Positions 29,642-39,287 of a stretch of 64,000 bases of DNA are shown here, in pieces. The translations under genes were made by a program, and so were the position numbers. The notes under the pieces are model-generated. The model did no database searches. It had not been told where the DNA came from and worked only from the letters and a program-made list of their open reading frames with translations. The DNA is from Marinobacterium sediminicola (GTDB lineage: Bacteria; Pseudomonadota; Gammaproteobacteria; Pseudomonadales; Balneatricaceae): assembly GCF_022343685.1 (NCBI RefSeq), contig NZ_CP092123.1:434001-498000 (forward strand). The letters run 5' to 3'. The first letter of the stretch is position 1, and each line of letters opens with the position of its first letter.

Positions 29642-30193
29642 ATGAGCAAGCAAGAGCCCACAACCCCGAAACACTCCGAAAATGCCCCTGCTGCCTATGA
29701 TCGTATCCTTGAGCAGTTGCGTCAGCGACTGGACAAGGCCGGTGAAGTCAGCTGGGAATATCTGCAGGAACAGATCGAAGAGGCGGCCGAAGTCGAGCTG
29801 GCGGCGGAAGAGATGACCCGTGACGAGATCGAGCTATTGAAAGCCTATCTTCGTCGCGATCTCAAGCAGCTTGGCTACTATGCCCACGAAACCGGTGAGG
29901 GGATCGCTGCGTGGCTGCATTTCGATCTTGATTTTCTTGAACAGAAGATCAAACAGAGCCTGATGGATCTGGCTGACAAGACGAGAGTTCAGCATGAGCT
30001 GCTGCGCGAACAGCTGGCGCATTCGGAAGATCAGTATCTGGCTGGCGAAGTCAGTGCGCCGGGTACCCTGAGGTGTCTGCAATGCGGTGAAAAACAGCAG
30101 TTAAAGGCGACTGAGCGGATCCAGCCCTGTTCACACTGTGGGGCGGTACTGTTTGAGCGCGTTTCGCTGCCCTGGTCGCCAGAAGGCCACTAG
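29642..30193 (+). CDS. ybeL: Zinc ribbon-containing protein YbeL (DUF1451)
   Basis: A cytoplasmic protein of 183 residues with a long charged helical region (about 20-135) and a C-terminal zinc ribbon, CLQCGEKQQLKATERIQPCSHCG. The function of the family is unknown, but the E. coli member also lies by leuS. AGGAG precedes the ATG by six bases. Its last 63 bases overlap the 3' end of lnt on the other strand. Confidence 0.92.
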   Translation: MSKQEPTTPKHSENAPAAYDRILEQLRQRLDKAGEVSWEYLQEQIEEAAEVELAAEEMTRDEIELLKAYLRRDLKQLGYYAHETGEGIAAWLHFDLDFLEQKIKQSLMDLADKTRVQHELLREQLAHSEDQYLAGEVSAPGTLRCLQCGEKQQLKATERIQPCSHCGAVLFERVSLPWSPEGH

Positions 30194-31657
30194 GCCCAAT
30201 ACCAGGCCCAGCAGGGTTACGGGCCAGAGACCAAAACGCTGCCAGGGCGTAAGGCCACTCATTGGGATCAATGTATAACGCAGTTGAGTGGCCTGATCCA
30301 CTGGAGCAAGTGCCGCGATGCTGCCATCCGGTGCCACAAAGGCGGTCAGGCCGTTGTTGGTGCTGCGAATCAGCCAGCGGCCGTTTTCCAGTGCCCGCAT
30401 GCGCGCCAGCTGAAGGTGCTGATCCGGCGCAATGGAGCGGCCGAACCAGGTGTCATTGGAAACGGTCAGCAGAATGCCACTGTCATTCGCCAGTGACCGG
30501 ACCAGTCCGGGGTAGGCGATCTCGTAGCACACGGCCGGAGCGATACTGAGCTCGCCCAGCTGCAGCGGATCGGTATCTCGGGTTGGCAGGCTGAAACTGG
30601 ACATGGGCAGATCAAAGAAAGCGATCAGGCCACGGAGCTGGGCTTCAAAAGGCACATATTCACCGAAGGGCACCAGCCGTTGCTTGTGATAGAGATCCTG
30701 TCCCCCACTGAACACCCCGATGCTGTTGTGGAAACGATGGCCGCGTGGGCTTTCAGGGTCCGCCTCGGCGAAAGGGAAGCCGCTGATGAGAGCGGTCCCT
30801 TGAGCATCCAGACGATTCAGGAAAGGTGTCAAAACCGGGGCGGCGCGGTCAAAGGTGGCAGGGATCGCCGTTTCCGGCCAGACGATCAGGTCAGCGTCGG
30901 CCATCGGCAGGCTCAAACTGATCTGGTGTTGCAGAATACGCTGCAGGTTGTCGGGTTGCCACTTGGCCAGCTGAGGGATGTTGGGCTGGATCAGCGCTAC
31001 ATCCAGCGGCTTGTTGTCCTGAGGTTCAGTCCAGTTCAAGGGTAAAGCAAAGGCAATGGCCGCCATCAATGCGCCAGGTATCAGAGCCAGGGGCTTACGG
31101 TCGACCAGCAGGCGGACCAGTCCGGTTGCCAGCAATACGGACAGCAGTGACAGCAGCCAGACGCCGCCGACAGGGGCCCAGGACTGCATCGGTGTATCCA
31201 GCCAGGCGTAGCCGAGCAGCAGCCAGGGAAAACCGGTCAGCAGCCAGCTGCGCAGCCACTCGAATCCGACCCACACCAGCGAGAACACCAGCCAGCGTTG
31301 TCGAGCCGGCTGTGCCAGCTTGCTGAAACACCAGCCTTGCACAGCAAAGAGCAGCCCAAGGGCAACCACAAACAGTCCCGTGAGCAGACCGGCCAGTGCG
31401 GCTGAAGCGTTGCCATAGGTATGGATACTGACATAGACCCAGGACACGCCTGCGCCCCAGAAACCGATGCCGAAGGCCCAGCCTGTCAGGAAGGCAGGAC
31501 GGCCTTTCTGGTGGCGTTGCAGCCAGTAGAGCAGGGCTGGGCCCAGCAGGGCGAATGGCAGAAGGTCGAAAGGAGCCAGTGACAGGGTAATGCCCGCTCC
31601 ACCGGCCAGTGCCAGCAGAGCGGTTAACCAGTTCGAGTGTCTGGTCGTGGTGGTCAC
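30131..31657 (-). CDS. lnt: Apolipoprotein N-acyltransferase
   Basis: Lnt adds the third acyl chain to the N-terminal cysteine of lipoproteins in the inner membrane. Several membrane segments in the first ~200 residues precede the nitrilase-like domain with its Glu-Lys-Cys triad, seen in VWPETAIPATFDR (Glu), YHKQRLVPFGEYVPFE (Lys) and PAVCYEIAYP (Cys). At 508 residues it is full length. The start is GTG, one base from the corC stop, so translation is probably coupled. Convergent with ybeL. Confidence 0.96.
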   Translation of the reverse strand: MTTTTRHSNWLTALLALAGGAGITLSLAPFDLLPFALLGPALLYWLQRHQKGRPAFLTGWAFGIGFWGAGVSWVYVSIHTYGNASAALAGLLTGLFVVALGLLFAVQGWCFSKLAQPARQRWLVFSLVWVGFEWLRSWLLTGFPWLLLGYAWLDTPMQSWAPVGGVWLLSLLSVLLATGLVRLLVDRKPLALIPGALMAAIAFALPLNWTEPQDNKPLDVALIQPNIPQLAKWQPDNLQRILQHQISLSLPMADADLIVWPETAIPATFDRAAPVLTPFLNRLDAQGTALISGFPFAEADPESPRGHRFHNSIGVFSGGQDLYHKQRLVPFGEYVPFEAQLRGLIAFFDLPMSSFSLPTRDTDPLQLGELSIAPAVCYEIAYPGLVRSLANDSGILLTVSNDTWFGRSIAPDQHLQLARMRALENGRWLIRSTNNGLTAFVAPDGSIAALAPVDQATQLRYTLIPMSGLTPWQRFGLWPVTLLGLVLGLVAFWRPGQRNALKQYRPTV

Positions 31658-31658
31658 G

Positions 31659-32495
31659 TCAGCGGCGTGTCACCTGCAGCAGGCGGAGGCGGCGGTTATC
31701 GGCGGCCAGTACCTTGAAACTGAAACCGTCGATATCGATCTGCTCATCCTTGGCTGGCAGGTGTCCGAAGTGTTGAGTGACGATGCCGCCGATGGTGTCG
31801 AACTCATCGTCGGAGAAACCGACATCGAAGTAGGCATTGAAGTCCTCGATCGGCGTCAGTGCCTTGACCAGGAAACCATTGTCGTCGAAGGGGCGAATGT
31901 TGCCATCGTCGTCCTCGGCGTCGTGTTCGTCCTCGATCTCGCCAACGATCTGTTCCAGCACGTCCTCAATGGTGATGAGGCCAGCGATACCGCCATACTC
32001 ATCGACCACGATTGCCATATGGTTGCGAGTGCCACGGAACTCGTTGAGCAGCACGTTAAGGCGCTTGCTCTCGGGGATGAAGGTGGCCTTGCGTAGGCAC
32101 TGCCGAATGTCGAACTGGTCCAGAGTGCCCTCAAGCATGTAGGGCAGCAGGTCCTTGGCCAGCATGATGCCCAGCACCTCGTCCGGATTTTCGCCACAAA
32201 CGGGGAAGCGGGAGTGGGCGCTGGAAATAATCACCGGCAGGAATTCCCGTGGTGTCTGGTTCACCTGAACCATGGTCATCTGCGAGCGCGGGATCATAAC
32301 ATCCCGCACCTGCATTTCGGTGACCTGCATGGCGCCCTCGATGATGCTGTGGGCGTCGTTGTCGAGAATGCCGGATTCGTTGGCTTGCAACAGAATCTCA
32401 CGCACATCCTCAAGACTGCGGGGTTCGTCGGAGAAGGCCTGAGTCAGTTTTTCCAGCCAGCTCTTTGACGTTGCGCCCGATCGGTCTTCGCTCAT
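31659..32495 (-). CDS. corC: HlyC/CorC family transporter-associated CBS protein CorC
   Basis: CorC proteins take part in magnesium/cobalt efflux together with membrane CorB-like partners, though the exact mechanism is debated. The 278 residues contain two CBS domains (VRDVMIPRSQMTMVQVNQTP ... GIAGLITIEDVLEQIVGEI) and the CorC_HlyC C-terminal domain ending with GFSFKVLAADNRRLRLLQVTRR. No membrane segment is present. It belongs to the operon miaB-ybeZ-ybeY-corC-lnt. Confidence 0.95.
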   Translation of the reverse strand: MSEDRSGATSKSWLEKLTQAFSDEPRSLEDVREILLQANESGILDNDAHSIIEGAMQVTEMQVRDVMIPRSQMTMVQVNQTPREFLPVIISSAHSRFPVCGENPDEVLGIMLAKDLLPYMLEGTLDQFDIRQCLRKATFIPESKRLNVLLNEFRGTRNHMAIVVDEYGGIAGLITIEDVLEQIVGEIEDEHDAEDDDGNIRPFDDNGFLVKALTPIEDFNAYFDVGFSDDEFDTIGGIVTQHFGHLPAKDEQIDIDGFSFKVLAADNRRLRLLQVTRR

Positions 32496-32550
32496 AGGGG
32501 TCCTCTGAAAGGAGTCTGGGCTAAACGCTGTGTCCGGTCGCTGGACCGGA

Positions 32551-33009
32551 TCAGACGTCAGCCTGATAGGGATCGGCTATATCCAGCCGGGCCAGAAGGT
32601 CGCGCTCCAGCGCTTCCATCTCTTCGGCTTCGTCGTCATTTATATGATCGAATCCGAGCAGATGCAAGGTCCCGTGTACAACCATATGAGCCCAGTGATG
32701 CAACAGGGGTTTCTCTTGCTCTTCGGCTTCCTGAGCGACTACATCTGCGCAGATCACCAGATCGCCCAGCAGGGTGACGGGAACACCCGGTGGTACCTCG
32801 AACGGAAAGGACAGCACGTTGGTCGGCTTGTCCTTGCCACGGTACTCGGCATTCAGTGCCTGGCTCTCTTCCTGATCGACGATGCGGATGCAGACTTCGC
32901 CGTCTACCTTGCGCTCCTTGAGTACGGTTTCGACCCACAGGGTAAAATCCGCTTCAGTCGGCAGGTTGGGAGCTTCGATCGCGAACTGGACATCAACGGC
33001 AATACTCAT
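32551..33009 (-). CDS. ybeY: Endoribonuclease YbeY (rRNA maturation factor)
   Basis: YbeY is a zinc-dependent RNase needed for 16S rRNA 3' end maturation and ribosome quality control. The metal motif H-x3-H-x5-H is visible in [15 protein letters not shown]. At 152 residues it has normal size. Its ATG overlaps the ybeZ stop by four bases, matching its functional link with PhoH-like YbeZ. Confidence 0.97.
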   Translation of the reverse strand: MSIAVDVQFAIEAPNLPTEADFTLWVETVLKERKVDGEVCIRIVDQEESQALNAEYRGKDKPTNVLSFPFEVPPGVPVTLLGDLVICADVVAQEAEEQEKPLLHHWAHMVVHGTLHLLGFDHINDDEAEEMEALERDLLARLDIADPYQADV

Positions 33010-34007
33010 CGCGCGTCTTCCTCTTGCTGAGCGGCTTCGTGGCGCTCATAGGCTTCGACAATGTGCTGTACCAGCGGGTGGCGCACCACGTCTTTGGAAC
33101 CGAAATAGGTGAAACCGATCTCCTTGACGCCATCAAGCACTTCCATGGCATGCAACAGACCGGATTTGACCCCCTTGGGCAGGTCGATCTGAGTCTTGTC
33201 ACCGGTGATTACGGCCGTGGAACCGAAACCGATACGGGTCAGGAACATCTTCATCTGTTCACGGGTGGTGTTCTGGCTTTCGTCCAGAATCACGAAGGAG
33301 CCGTTCAGGGTTCGGCCACGCATGTAGGCCAGGGGAGCGACTTCGATCACGTTGCGCTCGATCAGCTTGGCCACCTTTTCAAAACCGAGCATCTCGTACA
33401 GGGCATCGTAGAGCGGGCGCAGGTAAGGGTCTACCTTCTGGCTCAGGTCGCCGGGCAGAAAGCCGAGCTTCTCGCCGGCCTCAACCGCCGGGCGGACCAG
33501 CAGAATACGACTGACCTCCTCACGCTCCAGTGCTTCCACGGCGCAGGCTACGGCCAGGTAAGTCTTGCCGGTGCCGGCCGGGCCGATGCCGAAGTTGATG
33601 TCGTGGGTGCGGATCTGCTGAACATAGTCTTGCTGCTTGCCTGGACGTGGTTTGATCAACACCTTGCGGGTACGGATCGCATAGCGCTTCTCTTCGGCGC
33701 TCTGCGCCTTGTCGCTTGCCCTGGGGGGCTGTTCGATTCCGCTGTCCTGCAACTGCAGGTGGATGCCTTCCGGGTTCAGATCGTCACCGGCCAGCGCCTG
33801 TTGATAAAGCTGCTCCAACAGGCGGCTCATGGCACGGGTTGCGGTCTCACCACCGACCAGCTGGAAGCGGTTGCCTCGGTTGCGGATCTCGACACCGGTG
33901 CGTTCCTCCAGCAGTTTAAGGTGAGCATCAAACTGGCCGCACAGGTTCAGCAGTGCGGCCGGGTTGTTCGGCTCCAGGATCAGAGTAGTGGAGTGGTTGG
34001 GGGTCAA
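33006..34007 (-). CDS. ybeZ: PhoH-like ATPase YbeZ
   Basis: YbeZ is a PhoH-family ATPase that interacts with YbeY in RNA metabolism. The Walker A motif is [13 protein letters not shown] and Walker B is [13 protein letters not shown]. The N-terminal ~110 residues hold a KH-like RNA-binding region ([21 protein letters not shown]). At 333 residues it is of usual length. Genes on either side are miaB and ybeY, as in other gammaproteobacteria. Confidence 0.96.
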   Translation of the reverse strand: MTPNHSTTLILEPNNPAALLNLCGQFDAHLKLLEERTGVEIRNRGNRFQLVGGETATRAMSRLLEQLYQQALAGDDLNPEGIHLQLQDSGIEQPPRASDKAQSAEEKRYAIRTRKVLIKPRPGKQQDYVQQIRTHDINFGIGPAGTGKTYLAVACAVEALEREEVSRILLVRPAVEAGEKLGFLPGDLSQKVDPYLRPLYDALYEMLGFEKVAKLIERNVIEVAPLAYMRGRTLNGSFVILDESQNTTREQMKMFLTRIGFGSTAVITGDKTQIDLPKGVKSGLLHAMEVLDGVKEIGFTYFGSKDVVRHPLVQHIVEAYERHEAAQQEEDAR

Positions 34008-34022
34008 GTCGCGCTCCTAGAG

Positions 34023-35366
34023 TCAGGCGTCAAGCTCGGAACTGACCAGTTCACCGAGCAATGAGTTGGCGTAGGCTTCAGCAATTCGCACGTCGGCGAA
34101 GTGGCCGATCAGGTCCGGATTGTCGCAGCGGAAGTTGACGACACGGTTGTTCTCGGTGCGACCGGACAGCTGGCCCGGGTCCTTCTTGGAGTAGCCGTTG
34201 ACCAGAATGCGCTGGGTGCTGCCCACCATGCGGCGACTGATCTGGAACGCCTGAGCGGTAATACGATCCTGCAGAATCTTCAGGCGCTGCTTCTTGGTTT
34301 CTTCGTCAACGTTGTCCGGCAGATCGGCCGCCGGAGTGCCCGGACGGCGGCTGTAGATGAAACTGAACGAGGCATCAAAGCCGACTTCGGCAATCAGGTT
34401 CATGGTCGCCTCGAAATCCGCTTCGGTTTCATTGGGGAAGCCGATGATGAAGTCCGAGGAGAAACTGATATCCGGGCGCAGCTTCTTGATACGGCGCAGC
34501 TTGGATTTGTACTCCAGCACGGTATGTCCGCGTTTCATCGCCATCAGGATGCGGTCGGAACCGCTCTGAACCGGCAGGTGCAGATGGCTGACCAGCTCGG
34601 GCACCTCGGCGTAGACGTCGATCAGGCTGTCACTGAACTCCACCGGGTGAGAGGTGGTGAAGCGGATACGGTCGATGCCGTCGATCGCGGCCACGCAGCG
34701 GATCAGTTCGGCCAGATCGGCAGTGTCACCGTCATGGGTGGCACCACGGTAGGCATTCACGTTCTGGCCCAGCAGGTTGACTTCACGCACACCCTGTTCG
34801 GCCAGCTCGACACACTCTGCCAGAACGTCATCCAGTGGACGGCTGACCTCCTCTCCGCGGGTATAGGGCACCACGCAGAAAGTGCAGTATTTGCTGCAGC
34901 CTTCCATCACCGATACGAATGCCTCGGCACCCTCGACCTTGGGCGCGGGCAGGTGATCGAACTTCTCGATTTCGGGGAAGCTGACATCCACGATGCCCAC
35001 ACCGCCGTTGCGGCTTTCGGTGATCATTTCCGGCAGGCGGTGCAGGGTCTGAGGGCCGAAGATCATGTCCACGTAGGGCGCACGATCACGAATCGCTTCT
35101 CCTTCCTGTGAGGCCACGCAGCCGCCAACCCCGATCATCAGGTCCGGTTTCTGTTCTTTCAGCTTGCGCCATCGACCCAGCTGATGAAACACCTTCTCCT
35201 GTGCCTTCTCACGGATCGAGCAGGTGTTCAGCAGAAGGACGTCCGCTTCTTCCGGATTGTCCGTCAACTCCAGCGCGTGACTTTCGCCCAGCAGATCCGC
35301 CATGCGGGAAGAGTCGTACTCGTTCATCTGACAGCCATGTGTCTTGATAAACAGCTTTTTCGCCAT
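34023..35366 (-). CDS. miaB: tRNA-2-methylthio-N6-dimethylallyladenosine synthase
   Basis: MiaB methylthiolates i6A37 in tRNAs that read UNN codons, by radical SAM chemistry. Its auxiliary [4Fe-4S] cluster is bound by three cysteines in [15 protein letters not shown] (Cys12), [15 protein letters not shown] and [11 protein letters not shown]. The radical SAM cysteines lie in [20 protein letters not shown]-terminal TRAM domain binds tRNA. At 447 residues it is full length. It heads the operon that continues with ybeZ. Confidence 0.98.
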   Translation of the reverse strand: MAKKLFIKTHGCQMNEYDSSRMADLLGESHALELTDNPEEADVLLLNTCSIREKAQEKVFHQLGRWRKLKEQKPDLMIGVGGCVASQEGEAIRDRAPYVDMIFGPQTLHRLPEMITESRNGGVGIVDVSFPEIEKFDHLPAPKVEGAEAFVSVMEGCSKYCTFCVVPYTRGEEVSRPLDDVLAECVELAEQGVREVNLLGQNVNAYRGATHDGDTADLAELIRCVAAIDGIDRIRFTTSHPVEFSDSLIDVYAEVPELVSHLHLPVQSGSDRILMAMKRGHTVLEYKSKLRRIKKLRPDISFSSDFIIGFPNETEADFEATMNLIAEVGFDASFSFIYSRRPGTPAADLPDNVDEETKKQRLKILQDRITAQAFQISRRMVGSTQRILVNGYSKKDPGQLSGRTENNRVVNFRCDNPDLIGHFADVRIAEAYANSLLGELVSSELDA

Positions 35367-35537
35367 GAATCACCTGTAAAGCCTGTGGAAATAAAAGAGA
35401 GCGGGTCTCGAAGAGGGGCAAAATTATACCCAAGGCCAAGCCCTGAGGCCATAAACTGGTTAAAAAATATCCAGCCTTGTTTTCCTCTCTCAAGACCCCA
35501 TATTGGCTCAGAGAGTTTATCGGGAGAGTTGCGTTTA

Positions 35538-35861
35538 ATGGCCAGCGAAGAACGTCTTTATCGAGTCAATTTCGTCAATCAGGACAAGGTGTACGAAGTC
35601 TATGTGCGCCATGTCTATCAAAGTGATATGTGGGGCTTCATCCAGCTGGAGGACTTCGTGTTTGGCAATCGTTCGGAACTGCTGGTTGATCCGGGCGAGG
35701 AAAAGCTCAAGCAGGAGTTTGCCGATGTGAACACCTGCTATGTACCCATGCAGGCGATTATCCGCATTGATGAAGTCAAGAACGAAGGGGTTGCTCGTAT
35801 CAGCGAGGCCAAGGGCAATATTGCGGCCTTTCCCCTGACCCCGCCACGCAAGGATAAGTAA
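35538..35861 (+). CDS. DUF1820 family protein
   Basis: A cytoplasmic protein of 107 residues with the conserved start RLYRVNFVNQDKVYEVYVRHVYQSDMWGFIQLEDF. Its role is not known. The family lies divergent from miaB in pseudomonads as well, so the link is old. GGGAGAG precedes the ATG by about ten bases. Confidence 0.92.
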   Translation: MASEERLYRVNFVNQDKVYEVYVRHVYQSDMWGFIQLEDFVFGNRSELLVDPGEEKLKQEFADVNTCYVPMQAIIRIDEVKNEGVARISEAKGNIAAFPLTPPRKDK

Positions 35862-35864
35862 GCT

Positions 35865-36404
35865 TTACTGAGCCGCCGTGCGCACGCCCTTGCCGCCACA
35901 GGCGGCATTCTGCATGGCGCTCTGGTTCAGCATCGCGAGGCGGTCGGTGCTGTGGTACTCCACGCTCTGATCGGCAAAGATCAGCTCAGCCCCTTCGATC
36001 CTGAAGCAGCCCAAATTGGGATGTTGCCACACTTTCTGCCAGACTTTATCTCCGATGCGCTCACCGGGCGCAAAGGGGCCAGCCACCCGAAGCCAGGCAT
36101 CTCGGCGGCCACTCTTCTTGGAATGTACCGGCTTGCCTTCACGGGTAAAAGCGGTGGTCTTGAACATGACGTACTGAAGCGTCTGATCGGTGCCGTTGGT
36201 GAAACTGATGCTGGCATCGCTGCTGCCACGGGTATGGTGGTCGTTGATAAGAAGAACGGGTTTGAGAGCCGGCTTGGGGGCTTTTTGGGCAACGGGGGGC
36301 GCAGCCGGCTTCTGGGCGCAGGCGGCCAGCAAGATACTGATGCCCAACAGACCGCCAAGGCGAAGGGGTGAAAAACGACGATTGCTCTTACCTTGATTCA
36401 ACAT
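35865..36404 (-). CDS. Lipoprotein of unknown function
   Basis: A 179-residue protein whose N-terminal signal peptide ends in the lipobox LLAACAQKPA (Cys29). A Pro/Ala/Lys-rich linker (about 30-50) leads to a domain with beta-type periodicity (SDASISFTNGTDQTLQYVMFKTTAFTREGKPV) that resembles bacterial Ig-like lipoprotein domains. Two cysteines (LGCFRIEG and NAACGGKG) may form a disulfide. It follows epmB after a 96-base gap and converges with the DUF1820 gene, three bases apart. Confidence 0.75.
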   Translation of the reverse strand: MLNQGKSNRRFSPLRLGGLLGISILLAACAQKPAAPPVAQKAPKPALKPVLLINDHHTRGSSDASISFTNGTDQTLQYVMFKTTAFTREGKPVHSKKSGRRDAWLRVAGPFAPGERIGDKVWQKVWQHPNLGCFRIEGAELIFADQSVEYHSTDRLAMLNQSAMQNAACGGKGVRTAAQ

Positions 36405-36500
36405 GGGTATCCAAATCCCTTAATTCTGACATTGCCCGGCCGGGGCCAGGGTAGGGCGCTAGGGTGACGTCAGCAAACTGAATGCTGGCTTACAACGGGT

Positions 36501-37529
36501 TCAGATCTGGGCACCGTCCACTGGTACGATGGGCAGCAACAGGGTTTTGGAGGGGCGTCCGGGAATCTCCCGCGCCAAACGAGGCACCAGATAGCCTGGT
36601 AACACCGTTTGCAACTCTCCGACCAACAGGCGCGCTTCTTCATCGCTGATATCGAAGTGTGCAGCGCCCGCCACCGCATCCAGCACAAATAGATAATAGG
36701 GCAGGATACCTTCACTGAACAGATTCTCGCTGAGTGTTTTTTGTACAGGGACGCTGTCGTTAATGCCCCTGAGCAACACTGCCTGATTCAATAGAGTGAC
36801 CCCGGCCTGGCGTAAAGGTTTCAGGCTGTCACGTACCTGCTGGTCCACTTCCTGTGGATGGTTGATATGTAATACCAGCGTTGATGACAGCCGGCTGTCG
36901 GCGAGCCTGTTGACCAGCTCAGGCGTGACGCGCTGCGGAATCACCAGCGGCAGTCGAGAATGAATGCGCAGTCGCTTGAGGTGAGGAATAGCCTCAAGAT
37001 CGCTGATCATCCTGGCCAGACGGCGATCCGGCGTAGCCAGAGGGTCGCCGCCGGAGAAGATGACTTCGCTGACCTGCTCGTGGTTGCGAATATACTCCAG
37101 CGCGGCCTGCCACTGATCACCACCCAGCTGATTATCGCCATACGGGAAGTGGCGGCGGAAACAGTAGCGGCAGTTGATGGCGCAGGCGCCAGACAGGATC
37201 AACAGCACCCGATCGGTATATTTATGGATCAGACCCCGGGACTTGTTGGCGGCGGCCTCGGCAAGAGGATCGTTGACGAAACCCGGTACCTCAAGAAGCT
37301 CCTGCCCCAGCGGCAGGATCTGGCGCAGCAGGGGGTCATTCGGGTCACCCTTGCGAATACGGTTAAGGTAGGGGCGAGGTACCTTAAGCGCAAACAGCCG
37401 GCCTGCTTCCTGTGCACCGATCAGCAGATCAGCAGGTAACTCCAGTTCAGCCAGAAGTTGAGCCGGATCGGTAATTGCGTGGCGCAGTTCGTGCTGCCAG
37501 TCGGCATCAACGGGGTGTAGCAGGTTCAT
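36501..37529 (-). CDS. epmB: EF-P beta-lysylation protein EpmB
   Basis: EpmB is a radical SAM lysine 2,3-aminomutase that supplies (R)-beta-lysine for modification of EF-P. The radical SAM cysteines are in [18 protein letters not shown], followed by [20 protein letters not shown]. At 342 residues it is the short enzyme specific for EF-P. It is divergent from efp, so modifier and target are controlled from one intergenic region. Confidence 0.96.
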   Translation of the reverse strand: MNLLHPVDADWQHELRHAITDPAQLLAELELPADLLIGAQEAGRLFALKVPRPYLNRIRKGDPNDPLLRQILPLGQELLEVPGFVNDPLAEAAANKSRGLIHKYTDRVLLILSGACAINCRYCFRRHFPYGDNQLGGDQWQAALEYIRNHEQVSEVIFSGGDPLATPDRRLARMISDLEAIPHLKRLRIHSRLPLVIPQRVTPELVNRLADSRLSSTLVLHINHPQEVDQQVRDSLKPLRQAGVTLLNQAVLLRGINDSVPVQKTLSENLFSEGILPYYLFVLDAVAGAAHFDISDEEARLLVGELQTVLPGYLVPRLAREIPGRPSKTLLLPIVPVDGAQI

Positions 37530-37563
37530 CGGGGTGTGTCGCTCAGGGGTTGTGCGGATGGAT

Positions 37564-37591
37564 TTGCCTGCATTCTCCTTTGCAGTAGAAT
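37564..37591 (+). promoter_or_regulatory. Sigma-70 type promoter of efp
   Basis: TTGCCT and TAGAAT are 16 bases apart, 78 bases upstream of the efp ATG. Both hexamers are near the consensus. No other equally good pair is seen in the gap. Confidence 0.5.
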
Positions 37592-37668
37592 GGCTGTCAA
37601 TTTACGGGCCGCCTGTCCGCTGGACGGTTGCCTGCCTTCGAAATTTCAGATCGCGGAACTTTCTATTT

Positions 37669-38235
37669 ATGGCTAACTATTCCAGCAACCAGTTCAAGAA
37701 CGGCATGAAAGTGATGATCGACGGCGACCCGTGCAGCATGGTCGATGTTGAATTCGTCAAGCCGGGCAAAGGTCAGGCATTCACCCGTGTGCGTCTGCGC
37801 AACCTGCTGACCGGTCGTATCTGGGAGCGTACCTTCAAGTCCAACGAAAGCGCTGAAAGCGCGGACGTTATGGATACGGATATGGAGTACCTGTATAACG
37901 ACGGCGAAATGTGGCACTTCATGGATCCGAAAACTTTCGAGCAGGTTGCCGCTGATCAGAATGCCGTGGGCGATGCTGCCAAGTGGCTGAAAGAGCAGGA
38001 CAAGATTGTTGTGACCCTGTGGAACAACAACCCGATCAGCGTAACGCCGCCGAACTTCGTTGAACTGGAAGTCGTGGAAACCGACCCGGGTCTGAAAGGC
38101 GACACTGCCCAGGGTGGCTCCAAGCCGGCAACCCTGAGCACTGGTGCCGTGGTGCGTGTTCCGCTGTTCATCGAGCAGGGTGAAGTACTGCGCATCGATA
38201 CCCGTACCGGCGAATACGTTAGCCGCGCGAACTAA
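37669..38235 (+). CDS. efp: Elongation factor P
   Basis: EF-P relieves ribosome stalling at polyproline stretches. The 188-residue protein has the modification loop VKPGKGQAF with Lys34 in the proper position; genes for EpmA and EpmB on both sides show that it is beta-lysylated. The ATG at 37669 gives the normal N-terminus ([16 protein letters not shown]); the frame is open upstream for another 45 codons without family match. An intrinsic terminator follows it. Confidence 0.98.
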   Translation: MANYSSNQFKNGMKVMIDGDPCSMVDVEFVKPGKGQAFTRVRLRNLLTGRIWERTFKSNESAESADVMDTDMEYLYNDGEMWHFMDPKTFEQVAADQNAVGDAAKWLKEQDKIVVTLWNNNPISVTPPNFVELEVVETDPGLKGDTAQGGSKPATLSTGAVVRVPLFIEQGEVLRIDTRTGEYVSRAN

Positions 38236-38260
38236 TCCTCGCTCGGTGATCCATCAGAAT

Positions 38261-38280
38261 GGCAGCTTCGGCTGCCTTTC
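38261..38280 (+). terminator. Intrinsic terminator after efp
   Basis: GGCAGC-TTCG-GCTGCC is followed by TTTCTTGTTTT (to 38287), between the efp stop and the epmA start. It probably reduces epmA expression relative to efp. Confidence 0.82.
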
Positions 38281-38302
38281 TTGTTTTGTGAGCAAGATTT
38301 CC

Positions 38303-39271
38303 ATGCAAGAGACAGGCTGGCGCCCGAGTGCCCCGATTGAAAACCTGCGTGCCCGTGGCAAGGTGCTGGCGCAGATCCGTCGCTTTTTTGCCCAGCGAGA
38401 GGTGCTGGAAGTTGAAACCCCCGTGCTGTCAAAGTGTGCCGTCAGTGACCCCTTTATCGACAGCCTTGAGGTCAGCTTCGGGTTCCAGCCGGGTGTCGAA
38501 GATGAGCGTCTTTATCTGCAGACTTCGCCTGAATATGCCATGAAACGTCTGCTGGCCGCCGGTAGTGGCGACATTTACCAGATGGCCAAGGTGTTTCGTA
38601 ACGGCGAATCGGGTCGTCGGCATAACCCCGAGTTCACCATGCTTGAATGGTATCGACTCGGCTTCGACGACCGTCAGTTGATGGCCGAGGTTGAGGCATT
38701 GATCAGGGAAGTGGTCCCCGAACTGCAGGTGCGTTACCTGAGCTATGCTGACCTGTTCGAACAGGAACTGGGGCTGGATCCGCACCGGGCCACTCTGGAA
38801 CAGTTGCAGCAACGCTGCCGTGAGCATCTGGACGCGCCCTTCGACGACGATGATCGCGACACCTGGCTCAACCTGTTGATGTCCCATGTACTTGAGCCAC
38901 GCCTGAAAGGCGCGGTGTTTATCCACAGCTATCCGGCGTCGATGGCCGCGCTGGCGCAGGTGCGGAAGGATGCACAGGGGCGGCAGGTTGCGGCCCGCTT
39001 CGAGCTGTTTGTTGACGGCGTGGAACTGGCCAATGGTTACCACGAGCTGACCGATGCCGCCGAGCAGGCGCGTCGGCTGAACGCCGATCAGCTGCAGCGC
39101 GCTGCACTGGGGTTGCCCCAGCGACCGCTGGAACAACGTCTCGTGCAGGCACTGGAGGCAGGGATACCCGAATGCGCGGGCGTGGCGTTGGGGGTGGACC
39201 GTCTGGTAATGCTGGCGCTGGGTGTAGACAGTCTCGAACAGGTTGTGTCCTTTATGCACGAACGGGCCTGA
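38303..39271 (+). CDS. epmA: EF-P--(R)-beta-lysine ligase EpmA
   Basis: EpmA is a truncated lysyl-tRNA synthetase (class II catalytic domain without the anticodon-binding domain) that attaches (R)-beta-lysine to Lys34 of EF-P. Class II motif 2 is in FRNGESGRRHNPEFTMLEWYR, and motif 3 in CAGVALGVDRLVMLALG. The ATG at 38303 gives 322 residues, the usual length; a GTG five codons earlier is possible. Confidence 0.96.
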   Translation: MQETGWRPSAPIENLRARGKVLAQIRRFFAQREVLEVETPVLSKCAVSDPFIDSLEVSFGFQPGVEDERLYLQTSPEYAMKRLLAAGSGDIYQMAKVFRNGESGRRHNPEFTMLEWYRLGFDDRQLMAEVEALIREVVPELQVRYLSYADLFEQELGLDPHRATLEQLQQRCREHLDAPFDDDDRDTWLNLLMSHVLEPRLKGAVFIHSYPASMAALAQVRKDAQGRQVAARFELFVDGVELANGYHELTDAAEQARRLNADQLQRAALGLPQRPLEQRLVQALEAGIPECAGVALGVDRLVMLALGVDSLEQVVSFMHERA

Positions 39272-39280
39272 GGGGCCCGT
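39262..39280 (+). terminator. Hairpin overlapping the epmA stop codon
   Basis: ACGGGCC and GGCCCGT pair around TGAGG, with the epmA TGA stop in the loop, followed by ATTTC. The short T run makes it a moderate candidate at best. Confidence 0.45.
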
Positions 39281-39287
39281 ATTTCAC

